From contig CASERN010000004.1 in the NCBI GenBank assembly GCA_949290355.1, forward strand, positions 1 to 55,478: a stretch of DNA of 55,478 nt, written 5' to 3'. Made by a program: the position numbers and the translations under genes. Source of the DNA: an uncultured bacterium. Its GTDB lineage: Bacteria > Cyanobacteriota > Vampirovibrionia > Gastranaerophilales > Gastranaerophilaceae. The notes beneath the pieces were generated by a model. It worked only from the letters and a program-made list of their open reading frames with translations, had not been told where the DNA came from and made no database searches. Numbering within the stretch: position 1 is the stretch's first letter; each line of letters opens with the position of its first letter. Of the stretch, positions 1-8,644 are shown piece after piece.

Positions 1-52
1 AGCCTTAAATCGCCCCCCCCCCGAAATTCTGTAATCCGTCAAATCTTTTCAT
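1..52 (-). CDS. Truncated 5' end of an unknown gene with a G10 tract
   Basis: On the minus strand an AAAGGAG ribosome-binding site lies 8 nt before an ATG at 52-50. The reading frame starts MKRFDGLQNF and runs into ten consecutive G (plus-strand C at 13-22). As written, the frame stops after GGGAI at 7-5. With one G more or fewer it stays open to the window edge. The good ribosome-binding site and start suggest a real gene running out of the window, switched by tract length or miscalled at the homopolymer. Product unknown; only 16 codons are visible. Confidence 0.35.
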
Positions 53-176
53 AAATCTTACTCCTTTCTTTTATATAATATAACATATTTTTAATTATCA
101 TTCAAGCTATCTATATAGAAATTTTTCTGTTTATTCTATAATAATTATAAAGGTGTTGTTATAAGGTAAAAATTTT

Positions 177-1556
177 ATGATAACAGATATGACAAAGGGG
201 AGTCCCTTAAAACATATACTATTATTTTCAATCCCCCTATTAATCGGTAATATTTTTCAACAGTTATATAATATAGCTGATCTTGTAATAGTCGGCAGGA
301 CTTTGGGAGTTGAGTCTTTTGCTGCAGTCGGAGCTGTTGCTCCTTTATTTTTCTTAATCACATTTATTATTGTTGGACTGACTAACGGGTTCGCAGTAGT
401 TACAGGACAAAGATTCGGTGCAAAAGACATAAAAGGGGTACGAAATTCTGTTGTTATATCAACTATTCTAAGTATTATTGTAACAATAATTTTCTCATCA
501 ATTTTTGCATTTACAATGAATTATGTCTTAAAATGGATGAATGTTCCTGAAAATATATACCATAACGCTTTTTGGTATGTTGAAATTATTATAATAGGAC
601 TGCTTGCAACTACATTGTATAATATGCTCTCTAGCATTATCAGAGCTTTGGGGGATAGCAAAACTCCTTTGTATTTTCTTATTATTGCCTCATTAATTAA
701 TATAATCTTGGCCTTAATATTTATCATGATTTTTCATCTTGGAGTTCCAGGTTCTGCAATAGCAGTAATTTTATCACAGGGAATTTCAGTTATATTATGT
801 TTAATATTTATAAAAAATAAATTTCCAATATTACGAATCCCAAAGCAGGAATGGTTTATAAAATTAGATAAGAATTTTTATGATTCAGCATATGAACATT
901 TGAGAATAGGTGTTCCTATGGCAATTCAATTTTCTATCATTGGAATAAGTGTTTTAATAATTCAAAGTGTATGTAATACTTTTGGCTCAAACGTAATCGC
1001 TGCTATGACTGCAGCATTAAGAATTGAACAAATTGCAACTTTGCCAATGATGTCATTTGGAGTAGCTTTAGCTGCTTATGTCGCTCAGAATTTCGGAGCA
1101 AAAAAATTCAAAAGAATTCGTTTAGGAGTAATAAAAACTTCTACAATAAATATTGTATTGAGCATTATAATGGCTTTTATAATGCGTATATGGGGTACTG
1201 ATATTATTGGAGCATTCATTGGAAGTGCTACAAAAAATATTATAGATATAGCCCATAGCTATTTGCTCATCAGTACCATCTTCTATTTTTTCTTGGGTCA
1301 AATTTTTATATACAGAAATGCATTACAAGGCATGGGAGAAACTGTTTTCCCTCTACTTGCCTGTATTGCAGAATTAGTTATGAGAGCTTTTGCTGCAGTT
1401 TACCTCGCAATAAAATTCGGGTATATAGGAATGTTTTATGCCGGTCCTATTGCTTGGGTAAGCGCTTCTACGATACTATTTTTCGGGTACTTGTACAGCG
1501 TTAAACACATTATTTATAAAGTCAAAAATAGATTACACAGCTACTTGCAAAGTTAA
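177..1556 (+). CDS. MATE family multidrug exporter
   Basis: A 459-residue polytopic inner-membrane protein of the multidrug and toxic compound extrusion family, which exports cationic drugs and metabolites using an ion gradient. It has the usual family length and about twelve hydrophobic segments. The N-terminal signature is clear (GSPLKHILLFSIPLLIGN, then QQLYNIADLVIVGR near residues 28-42), and the second half repeats the fold from about residue 240 (IGVPMAIQFS). A possible -10 (TATAAT, 137-142) lies 34 nt upstream, and the ribosome-binding site is weak (AAGG). It is followed by eno 56 bp later and may be co-transcribed with it. Substrate cannot be inferred. Confidence 0.9.
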   Translation: MITDMTKGSPLKHILLFSIPLLIGNIFQQLYNIADLVIVGRTLGVESFAAVGAVAPLFFLITFIIVGLTNGFAVVTGQRFGAKDIKGVRNSVVISTILSIIVTIIFSSIFAFTMNYVLKWMNVPENIYHNAFWYVEIIIIGLLATTLYNMLSSIIRALGDSKTPLYFLIIASLINIILALIFIMIFHLGVPGSAIAVILSQGISVILCLIFIKNKFPILRIPKQEWFIKLDKNFYDSAYEHLRIGVPMAIQFSIIGISVLIIQSVCNTFGSNVIAAMTAALRIEQIATLPMMSFGVALAAYVAQNFGAKKFKRIRLGVIKTSTINIVLSIIMAFIMRIWGTDIIGAFIGSATKNIIDIAHSYLLISTIFYFFLGQIFIYRNALQGMGETVFPLLACIAELVMRAFAAVYLAIKFGYIGMFYAGPIAWVSASTILFFGYLYSVKHIIYKVKNRLHSYLQS

Positions 1557-1567
1557 AAAGTTTATGA

Positions 1568-2899
<1,332 letters not shown>

Positions 2900-2923
2900 T
2901 TTTTTAATTAGAAAAAATAAAAT

Positions 2924-2958
2924 AAAAAGACCTGTTTTTATTAAAATAGGTCTTTTTC
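2924..2958. terminator. Bidirectional intrinsic terminator between eno and the EF-hand gene
   Basis: AAAAGACCT and AGGTCTTTTT arms flank an A/T-rich inner stem and loop, with T-runs available on both strands. It lies between two convergent genes and probably ends both. Confidence 0.75.
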
Positions 2959-2998
2959 CTTTCCAAACGTATCGTTACTAAGTGTGTGTATATATGGT

Positions 2999-3547
2999 CT
3001 ATGAATCAGTACTTGATTTATATTTATAACTTAAAAGGCTATATGTATCAGAGGATGATGAAGAACTATCACCATAAAATACAGACATATCAGTTGCACG
3101 ACGATTATTAAATTCGTCTTCGACCTCCATTCTTGCGCAATTTACATCATAGGCAGCAATTTCTGCACTGGTAATTCTTCCATCATGATTTGTATCCATT
3201 TCATCAAAATGCTCAAGAATTTTTGTCATTGTACTTTCTGAAAGTCCGCTTGAACCTGAAGCATATAATTGAGTCAATTCAGCTCTTGTCAAACCTTGTG
3301 TGGAAATAGTATTAGAAAGATTATTCATCTCTTCAGCTGTAATTATACCATCTCCATCTTTATCAATATTATTAAAATTAGTTTGCAAATAAGATGCAAA
3401 AGATTGATTTAAAACCGCATAATTGGAAGTCTTGGTTCTTGCTTCAGTCAAATTATCCAAAGTCAATCCGTTTGGATATTGAGAAGCAAGATATGCATAT
3501 GTATTTGTTAAGCCGGCATATACTCCGGAAAGTATATTGTTAGTCAT
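2999..3547 (-). CDS. EF-hand calcium-binding protein
   Basis: A 182-residue hydrophilic protein with two clear EF-hand loops: DKDGDGIITAEE near residues 59-70 and DTNHDGRITSAE near residues 110-121. Both have Asp/Asn at ligand positions 1, 3 and 5 and Glu at 12, so calcium binding is likely. No signal peptide or membrane segment is seen; the N-terminus is MTNNILSGVYAGLTNTYAYL. The tail is Ser-rich (SSSSSSD). The ribosome-binding site is poor (GGGTAA about 6 nt upstream). It stands alone, facing eno across a shared terminator. Role unknown: a calcium sensor or buffer is the simplest reading. Confidence 0.8.
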   Translation of the reverse strand: MTNNILSGVYAGLTNTYAYLASQYPNGLTLDNLTEARTKTSNYAVLNQSFASYLQTNFNNIDKDGDGIITAEEMNNLSNTISTQGLTRAELTQLYASGSSGLSESTMTKILEHFDEMDTNHDGRITSAEIAAYDVNCARMEVEDEFNNRRATDMSVFYGDSSSSSSDTYSLLSYKYKSSTDS

Positions 3548-3725
3548 ACGTTACCCACATTTTAACTCTTTATCCCATATATTAATAATTTTTTTTTAAA
3601 TGTCAAACCTCTATATGAATGAATTTTTGTAAATATATGTAACAAACTAAAATAAAACATTAAAGTTTTTCCAAAAACAAGACGATATAAAATTTGTTGA
3701 TAGATTTTATAAGGAGTGTGTACTC

Positions 3726-3947
3726 ATGGACGAAAAAAATGTTAGTGATATGGAAGATTTGATGTTAGATTATGGAGAAATGACTAGCTTTGATTTTAAT
3801 TCTCTAAGTTACAAACAAGTTAGAGACTTGCAAAATATCACAGAAAGTGAATATTCAAATCAACCTTACCCATTCAAATACGGGAATTTTGATTTGGTAG
3901 ATATGATTCATGCATTCATTACGCAATATCAAAAAAAAGATGCTTAA
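3726..3947 (+). CDS. Small acidic protein of unknown function
   Basis: A 73-residue protein starting MDEKNVSDMEDLMLDYGEM. It is acidic with no membrane segment or cysteine. The ribosome-binding site AAGGAG is followed by TGTGTACTC and ATG. The next gene starts after an almost identical leader (AAGGAGTGT), 37 bp downstream, so the two are probably one small operon ending at the terminator at 4268-4295. I do not recognise the family. The good ribosome-binding site and paired context support a real gene. Confidence 0.65.
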   Translation: MDEKNVSDMEDLMLDYGEMTSFDFNSLSYKQVRDLQNITESEYSNQPYPFKYGNFDLVDMIHAFITQYQKKDA

Positions 3948-3984
3948 GTTAGAAATTTATTTAATCTAAGGAGTGTATTTTATT

Positions 3985-4197
3985 ATGAACGATAAAGAGT
4001 TGTTTGAAAACAATTGTTTTCCTCTGTTCTGGTGCGAAGATGAAGAGCATTTTGAACAACCTCAAGTACAAAGAAAAGATTTGCAAACATTACTTGCAGA
4101 ACTTGAAGATATTAAAAACAAAATAGATGACATAAGCGCAAGAGAATGGCAGCTTGCTAAACTTGTGAAATTTCACAAAGAGGGTTTTGCCCGCTAA
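3985..4197 (+). CDS. Small protein of unknown function with a helical C-terminus
   Basis: A 70-residue protein. The start is set at the ATG at 3985, 11 nt after AAGGAG (3968-3973); the in-frame GTG at 3973 overlaps that ribosome-binding site and is rejected. The first half has two Cys and is acidic and aromatic (NNCFPLFWCEDEEHFEQP). The second half, from LQTLLAELEDIKNKID, looks like an amphipathic helix or short coiled coil. It follows the 73-residue gene with a matching leader and is followed by a structured 3' region. Function unknown. Confidence 0.65.
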   Translation: MNDKELFENNCFPLFWCEDEEHFEQPQVQRKDLQTLLAELEDIKNKIDDISAREWQLAKLVKFHKEGFAR

Positions 4198-4207
4198 TCA
4201 AAACTCT

Positions 4208-4295
4208 GCTGTTAAGAACAGCTACCGAGATTTGGGATAGCAAAATTTTGAAGCTAACAATACATATTCGTCGGAAAATTTCGACGATTTTTTTT
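4208..4295 (+). terminator. Hairpin-rich 3' region ending in an intrinsic terminator
   Basis: A hairpin GCTGTT-AAG-AACAGC (4208-4222) is followed by a weaker stem GCTACC/GGGATAGC. The last element is a clean terminator, TCGTCG (4268-4273) and CGACGA (4282-4287), then eight T. Together they could be the end of the small-protein mRNA or a 3'-derived small RNA. Confidence 0.75.
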
Positions 4296-4306
4296 GCCTG
4301 AAATTC

Positions 4307-5572
4307 TTATAAATCTTCTAAAACATTTTCATCAAGCAAAATATCATGTCCCATATTATGAATTAAGTCCAAATAGGAATTGTAATATACTTGCATTGCA
4401 CTTATGTATTCATTTAATATTTCTTGGTGAGAATTTTCTATTATGAACATATTTAATAAAGATGTTTTCCCATCAGCATAACTTTTTTCGGACATCTTTA
4501 AAATCCTGTCTGATTCTTTAAGAATATCTTTATAATATCCCATATTTTCTTTTGCATACTTAAATTGATTATAATCTTCTTTTAATGCAAATTTTAATTT
4601 ATTTTCAAAAGACACTCTATCAATTTTAGCTCTTTCAAGTATGATTTTGGCTCTTTTTACTTCGGGTCTGTATGTATAAAATACAGGCAAATCCAAATAT
4701 CCACCGGCATAACCGCCATGATATTGTCCATCACCTGAAAAAGCATAACCACCTATTACCGTCAAATCAGGAATTACTTTATGCTTTGCAACAGCCAGAT
4801 CTTTTTCTGATTTGTCAATATTATCATAAGCTATCCTGATTGAATAGCTGTATTTCATCGCAACTTCCTCAATCGTGTTATACTCAGGCAATTGAATATC
4901 CAAAAGTGAAATATGTTCTTGGAACAAAGAATTTTCACGAGTATCATACATAGTATCAGTATCTTTTAAATTGAGCACCTTATTAAAATTAAATTGTGCA
5001 TACAAAAGATTTGCTTTTGCTTTATTCAAAGACACAAGTTGTTTTTTATGCTTAATATCTGATTGCAATTTTTCTATTTCGTAATTTTGAGAATTTTTAG
5101 GTTTTGCCTCTGCAAGAACTTTCATTTTTCTGAATAATTCTTCTCTTTGCTGCAAAATAGAAACTACAGATTTCATATATACAACATCAAAATAAGCACT
5201 CATAACATCAAGTTTGAGGTTTAATTCTTCTTGTCTTATTTTATTTTCAAGAAGATTCATATTTGCAATAGCCGCCTTTTTGCGAACCCCTCTTTTCAAA
5301 ATTTCAATAGGGATAGCAAGCCCTGCTTGGCTTGCATTTGAACGACCAATAGGTCCCATTAGCACAGTAGATTGTATTTGCGGATTTTTCAAAGCATTTG
5401 CCATTTTTATTTCTTGCTGCAAAGCTTCAATTTCCTTGCGCTTAGCTTGCAATTCAAGATTATGTTGAATTGCAAGTCTGACCGCATCATCAGCTGAAAT
5501 CTTTATTATTTCTGCACTTGAGGGTAAAACTGTTAATATTAAAGTTATGAAAAGGGTTACTATCTTTTTCAT
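4307..5572 (-). CDS. TolC-family outer-membrane efflux protein (stand-alone)
   Basis: A 421-residue protein with a signal peptide (MKKIVTLFITLILTVLPSSA) and the repeated, Gln/Lys/Glu-rich helices of the outer-membrane efflux family. Near the N-terminus ISADDAVRLAIQHNLEL is the typical first motif of this family, and a second copy of the fold begins around residue 225 (IEEVAMKYSYSIRIAYDNI). Proteins of this family form trimeric outer-membrane exit ducts. No inner-membrane pump or periplasmic adaptor is adjacent, so it probably serves a pump encoded elsewhere. A -10-like TATTAT ends 8 nt before the ATG with no Shine-Dalgarno, so translation may be leaderless. Confidence 0.85.
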   Translation of the reverse strand: MKKIVTLFITLILTVLPSSAEIIKISADDAVRLAIQHNLELQAKRKEIEALQQEIKMANALKNPQIQSTVLMGPIGRSNASQAGLAIPIEILKRGVRKKAAIANMNLLENKIRQEELNLKLDVMSAYFDVVYMKSVVSILQQREELFRKMKVLAEAKPKNSQNYEIEKLQSDIKHKKQLVSLNKAKANLLYAQFNFNKVLNLKDTDTMYDTRENSLFQEHISLLDIQLPEYNTIEEVAMKYSYSIRIAYDNIDKSEKDLAVAKHKVIPDLTVIGGYAFSGDGQYHGGYAGGYLDLPVFYTYRPEVKRAKIILERAKIDRVSFENKLKFALKEDYNQFKYAKENMGYYKDILKESDRILKMSEKSYADGKTSLLNMFIIENSHQEILNEYISAMQVYYNSYLDLIHNMGHDILLDENVLEDL

Positions 5573-5603
5573 ACTATTACATAATACTATAAAAATTTTT
5601 TAT

Positions 5604-5632
5604 AATAAAATAAAGCGGACATATTTGTCCGC
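5604..5632 (-). terminator. Intrinsic terminator after the Cys-rich small gene
   Basis: GCGGACA (5615-5621), loop TATT and TGTCCGC (5626-5632) form a perfect 7-bp stem. On the minus strand it is followed by TTTATTTTATT. It ends the gene at 5675-5887. Confidence 0.7.
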
Positions 5633-5674
5633 CTGAATTAAATATGGTTTTAAATAAAAGGAGCCATATATATG

Positions 5675-5887
5675 TTATACGGGGTTGATAGCCGGTCTGC
5701 CGGCAACATTAATCAAAATATCAATTACTTTTGGCATTTGACATTTGAATGAATAATTGCCGTTTTTTAAAGAACATTTTGAACAATCACATTTAATTGA
5801 ATAGCATTCAAGAGCTTGTTCTGTCCAACTCTGGGTTATAGAACCTGAAATTTCACCATTATTTTGCGGATAAAATATTTCTTCCAT
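5675..5887 (-). CDS. Small Cys-cluster protein
   Basis: A 70-residue protein with a well-placed ribosome-binding site (TAGGAG, 8 nt before ATG) and its own terminator. Five Cys lie close together, CYSIKCDCSKC near residues 28-38 and one more near 49, suggesting a small metal site or disulfides. The C-terminus (VIDILINVAGRPAINP) is hydrophobic. No signal peptide. Family not recognised. It is divergent from the secreted gene pair at 6032-7289. Confidence 0.7.
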   Translation of the reverse strand: MEEIFYPQNNGEISGSITQSWTEQALECYSIKCDCSKCSLKNGNYSFKCQMPKVIDILINVAGRPAINPV

Positions 5888-5978
5888 AAAACTACTCCTA
5901 AAGATTACTAACCCATTTATATTTTAACTTGACAGGAAATGTTTTTAATCCTCTGTTTAATGTATTTGTTATTTATTT

Positions 5979-6009
5979 TTTTGACTAATAGCAAAATTTA
6001 CTATATTAT
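5979..6009 (+). promoter_or_regulatory. Promoter with palindromic operator-like site
   Basis: -35 TTGACT (5981-5986), 17-bp spacer, -10 TATTAT (6004-6009), with the start codon at 6032. The -35 lies inside TTTTGACTAATAGCAAAA (5979-5996), an imperfect inverted repeat (TTTTG-CTA / TAGCAAAA). The same element occurs at 14970-14987 with one change. Confidence 0.65.
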
Positions 6010-6031
6010 TAATTAACAAATGGAGTTGTTT

Positions 6032-6727
6032 ATGAAAAAAATATTACTTACTGCACTTGCAATACTTTTCATAAATTGCACCTGTTTTGCGATTAATGAA
6101 AATGACTTGATAGAAGAAAATTCAATTCAAACAAAAATTGACAAAATTGGAACACAAATTCTTAATGCTAACAAAATTCAAAAACGTATTATTTTTGTAT
6201 ATGACAAAGATGCAAAAGATACTCTTTTGACAATGGATAAAACTGTTACAAGCAGACAAATAATTTTATACAGACAATATTACAAATTTATAGAAGATGA
6301 TAACGAACTTGCAGCATATATCGCAAGAGGAATCTCAAATTCTTCAAGAACATTTGAAGGAATGGGAAACGGATGGCTAACTGCTGTTCAAGTAAAAGCT
6401 GCTCCTAAAAAATTTGAAATGGTAGCTGATAAAAGAGCCGTAGATTATATGGTAAAAGCAGGATACAATCCTCTTGCACTCATTACATTTATTAACAAAG
6501 CTTTCCCTCAACACTACCAAGATTTGATTTCAAACAAAAATCTTACATCTAAAAGACTTGCCCATATCTATGAATATATTTATATAAAATATCCTTATTT
6601 TCTTGCAAACAATGAATATCTGGAAAATCCTTATTATCAAAATTTTCTTCTGACATCTGTTGATAACAGAAGACGTTTTGAAGAAAAAATTAAAAATGGC
6701 TCAAAGGAAAAGTTAAAATATGAATAA
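6032..6727 (+). CDS. M48-like pseudopeptidase, exported
   Basis: A 231-residue protein with a signal peptide (MKKILLTALAILFINCTCFA). Start at 6032 because GGAG lies 6 nt before it; the ATG at 6020 overlaps that site. The region DDNELAAYIARGISNSSRTF aligns by eye with the zinc-site helix of M48 metallopeptidases (ELA-x-LAHEIAH), and VADKRAVDYMVKAGYNPLAL with the downstream EADRLGxxYMxxAGYDP helix. All zinc or catalytic residues are replaced: His to Arg, Glu to Gly, second His to Asn, third-ligand Glu to Val. I read it as a periplasmic scaffold-type relative of BepA/Oma1 proteins without protease activity. It overlaps the next gene by 8 bp. Confidence 0.6.
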   Translation: MKKILLTALAILFINCTCFAINENDLIEENSIQTKIDKIGTQILNANKIQKRIIFVYDKDAKDTLLTMDKTVTSRQIILYRQYYKFIEDDNELAAYIARGISNSSRTFEGMGNGWLTAVQVKAAPKKFEMVADKRAVDYMVKAGYNPLALITFINKAFPQHYQDLISNKNLTSKRLAHIYEYIYIKYPYFLANNEYLENPYYQNFLLTSVDNRRRFEEKIKNGSKEKLKYE

Positions 6728-7289
6728 ATTCATCTTTTTTATAATGCTATCCGGTTTAATTGTTCTACCTTGCAGGGCAGAAATTTTGCAAGATGAATTT
6801 GTCAATGAAACTCTTAAAAATATTCCTATTGAAAAACCAAAAACACACCTGAATTACAACTATCAAAGTACCAAAAAAATTCCCATTAAAATGCACCTGA
6901 CCGAAGATATTAAATCAGAAACCAAAATTCATGAAGGTCAAATTGTATATTTTAAAATTATCAAAGATGTAGTCAATGATGGTATAATAGAAATTCCATC
7001 AGGAACAATCGCTAGCGCAAGAATAGAGACCATAATTGCCAGCGGTATGAATGGTATACCCGCAAGTATCATATTTGGCGATTTTAATTTTCCAAATATT
7101 GATCCAAATAAAATCGACTACACTTATGAAAGATTTGGGCAAGACAGAAGTCTTTTAGTATTCCCTCTAAAATGGGCGCTAACAATACTCCCGCCAACAG
7201 GTTCTTTAACTAATTTTATAAAAGGCGGTCATGCAAAACTAAAAGCTAATAAAATAATTGAAATTAATTATTACCCTGATTGGCAATAA
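6720..7289 (+). CDS. Exported beta-rich protein sharing a domain with the SLH protein
   Basis: A 189-residue protein with a signal peptide (MNKFIFFIMLSGLIVLPCRA). Its ATG lies within the end of the upstream M48-like gene (8-bp overlap), so the two are translationally coupled and probably act together in the periplasm. The stretch from about residue 57 (IKMHLTEDIKSET...) through IPSGTIASARIETIIASGMNG resembles the C-terminal region of the SLH protein at 52948-54990 (VKMIDQLTAKSSH... GSTVTGQVVEVIRPSG). This looks like a small barrel that sets a pore or surface property, as in TrbI/TraM-like beta domains. It overlaps engB tail-to-tail by 26 bp. Function unknown. Confidence 0.65.
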   Translation: MNKFIFFIMLSGLIVLPCRAEILQDEFVNETLKNIPIEKPKTHLNYNYQSTKKIPIKMHLTEDIKSETKIHEGQIVYFKIIKDVVNDGIIEIPSGTIASARIETIIASGMNGIPASIIFGDFNFPNIDPNKIDYTYERFGQDRSLLVFPLKWALTILPPTGSLTNFIKGGHAKLKANKIIEINYYPDWQ

Positions 7290-7857
7290 TTTCAAATATA
7301 TGTTCAAATATTTTCTCATTATACCTATTATCCACAGCACTAAATGGTAAAACAACTCCGCCAAATTGTTTTTCTACATTTTTGATTACATTCAATGTCT
7401 TGGATTTAGGCACATAATCCATTTTTGTAATTATCGTAAAAATCGGTAAATTGTAGGCCTCTACCCATTCACGCATTTGAAAATCATTTTTTTGAATATC
7501 ATGCCTGCCATCGACCAATTGAACTAAAGAAGCAATTTGCTCACGCTTTAATAAATATTCTTCCAAATATTTTTGCCACCTGTTTTGTGCTTCCTTAGAC
7601 ACCTTCGCATAACCATACCCCGGTAAATCAGCTATCATAAATTTTTCAGAAAAATTGAAAAAATTGATTAATCTGGTCTTTCCAGGAGTGTTTGAAGTCT
7701 TCGCCAACTTTTTATGATTTGCAATCCCATTAATAAATGACGACTTTCCAACATTTGAACGCCCCAAAAGCGGAAATTCAGGCAGTGTATATGGAGGACA
7801 CTGTGAAAGTTTTTCTGCACTTATTAAAAATTTTGCCTGCATAAATTTTGTTGCCAT
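7264..7857 (-). CDS. engB: Ribosome biogenesis GTPase EngB/YsxC
   Basis: A 197-residue GTPase needed for large ribosomal subunit assembly. Motifs are G1 GRSNVGKSSFINGI (about residues 31-44), G2 around SNTPGKTRLINFF, G3 DLPGYGYAKV, G4 TKMD and G5 FSAVD. Length is typical. No Shine-Dalgarno precedes the ATG; instead an extended -10 (TG-T-TATTAT, plus-strand 7864-7872) ends 6 nt before it, the spacing of a leaderless mRNA. The 3' end overlaps the convergent exported gene by 26 bp. Confidence 0.95.
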   Translation of the reverse strand: MATKFMQAKFLISAEKLSQCPPYTLPEFPLLGRSNVGKSSFINGIANHKKLAKTSNTPGKTRLINFFNFSEKFMIADLPGYGYAKVSKEAQNRWQKYLEEYLLKREQIASLVQLVDGRHDIQKNDFQMREWVEAYNLPIFTIITKMDYVPKSKTLNVIKNVEKQFGGVVLPFSAVDNRYNEKIFEHIFEIIANQGNN

Positions 7858-7931
7858 AAAACAATAATAACATAAAATTTATCATATAAAAATAATAACC
7901 ATATTGCCTATTGTACAAAGTTATTCGAATT

Positions 7932-7970
7932 ATTATAACACCTCGTGGGTACGCGTCGTCGTCGTCCGAC
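7932..7970. other. GC-rich island with CGT repeats between engB and the XRE gene
   Basis: The 197-bp gap between engB and the XRE regulator is A/T-rich except for about 7941-7971, which contains GCGTCGTCGTCGTCCGAC, a short CGT/GTC repeat. On the minus strand TGTTATAAT (extended -10 form) adjoins it at 7940-7932 and could be a second engB promoter. I see no supported ORF here. Confidence 0.4.
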
Positions 7971-8054
7971 ACATAACCTACCGTGATTAATTAACAATAA
8001 ATTAGTAAACTAATCACTTATGTTTTTTATTATTACATTTTACGCTAATTAATT

Positions 8055-8369
8055 ATGGTAGATTATCAAACATTATTAACTTCAAATATTAAAAATTTAA
8101 GAAAAACTTCTGGTCTGACTCAAGAAAAATTTGCTGAATTAGTTGATGTTTCTGTAGACGGAATTAGAAATATTGAAAAGAATAGGTATACTCTTTCAGC
8201 TAAAACTATTGACAGCATATGCTCTGCTTTCAAAATAACTCCGTTTGAATTATTATTACCTGATGCACAACAAGATGAAGAAATAATTGAAGAAATTCAC
8301 AATAAATTAAAACTTTGTGATAATGACAAATTAAAAAGAATTAGTAAAATTATAGATTTAGTTAAATAA
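8055..8369 (+). CDS. XRE-family transcriptional regulator
   Basis: A 104-residue DNA-binding protein. Residues 9-64 form a lambda-repressor-like helix-turn-helix (IKNLRKTSGLTQEKFAEL, VSVDGIRNIEKNRYTLS, SICSAFKITPFELL). The remaining 40 residues are acidic and helical and may mediate dimerisation. No ribosome-binding site is visible. It converges on a small minus-strand gene with a 1-bp gap. Target unknown; autoregulation is usual for the family. Confidence 0.85.
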   Translation: MVDYQTLLTSNIKNLRKTSGLTQEKFAELVDVSVDGIRNIEKNRYTLSAKTIDSICSAFKITPFELLLPDAQQDEEIIEEIHNKLKLCDNDKLKRISKIIDLVK

Positions 8370-8370
8370 A

Positions 8371-8628
8371 TTAATTTTTTGATAAAACTTTTTCTTTTTG
8401 TTCTTTTAATCTTTGTTTAAACAAGACTTTTTGGAACAAATTATACATTTTTTCGCTGTTCATAACAGTGATTTGTGTTTTTCTATTTACAAAATCCACA
8501 TTGACATAAGGTTTTTTACTAAAAATATTATTTTCAATATTTACAAGTTGAAACAGCCCTTCAGTCAGTACACTGATGGGCTCTCTCAAAAATATTTCAA
8601 AGGTTTTTCGAATATCGAATTTTTTCAT
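8371..8628 (-). CDS. Small basic protein downstream of the TPR gene
   Basis: An 85-residue basic protein (MKKFDIRKTFEIFLREPISV, with a Lys-rich C-terminus QRLKEQKEKV). It begins 16 bp after the TPR gene on the same strand, so it is probably the second gene of that transcript. No Shine-Dalgarno is visible; reinitiation after the TPR stop is possible. No signal peptide, membrane segment or recognised motif. The overlapping opposite-strand ORFs (8413-8986) look like shadows. Confidence 0.5.
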   Translation of the reverse strand: MKKFDIRKTFEIFLREPISVLTEGLFQLVNIENNIFSKKPYVNVDFVNRKTQITVMNSEKMYNLFQKVLFKQRLKEQKEKVLSKN

Positions 8629-8644
8629 TTTATGTCTGGTTTTA

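Noticed and set aside
7778-7972. 64-codon minus-strand ORF starting MSDDDDAYPRG
   Set aside because: It overlaps the engB start in another frame, has no ribosome-binding site, and its composition comes from the CGT-repeat island.
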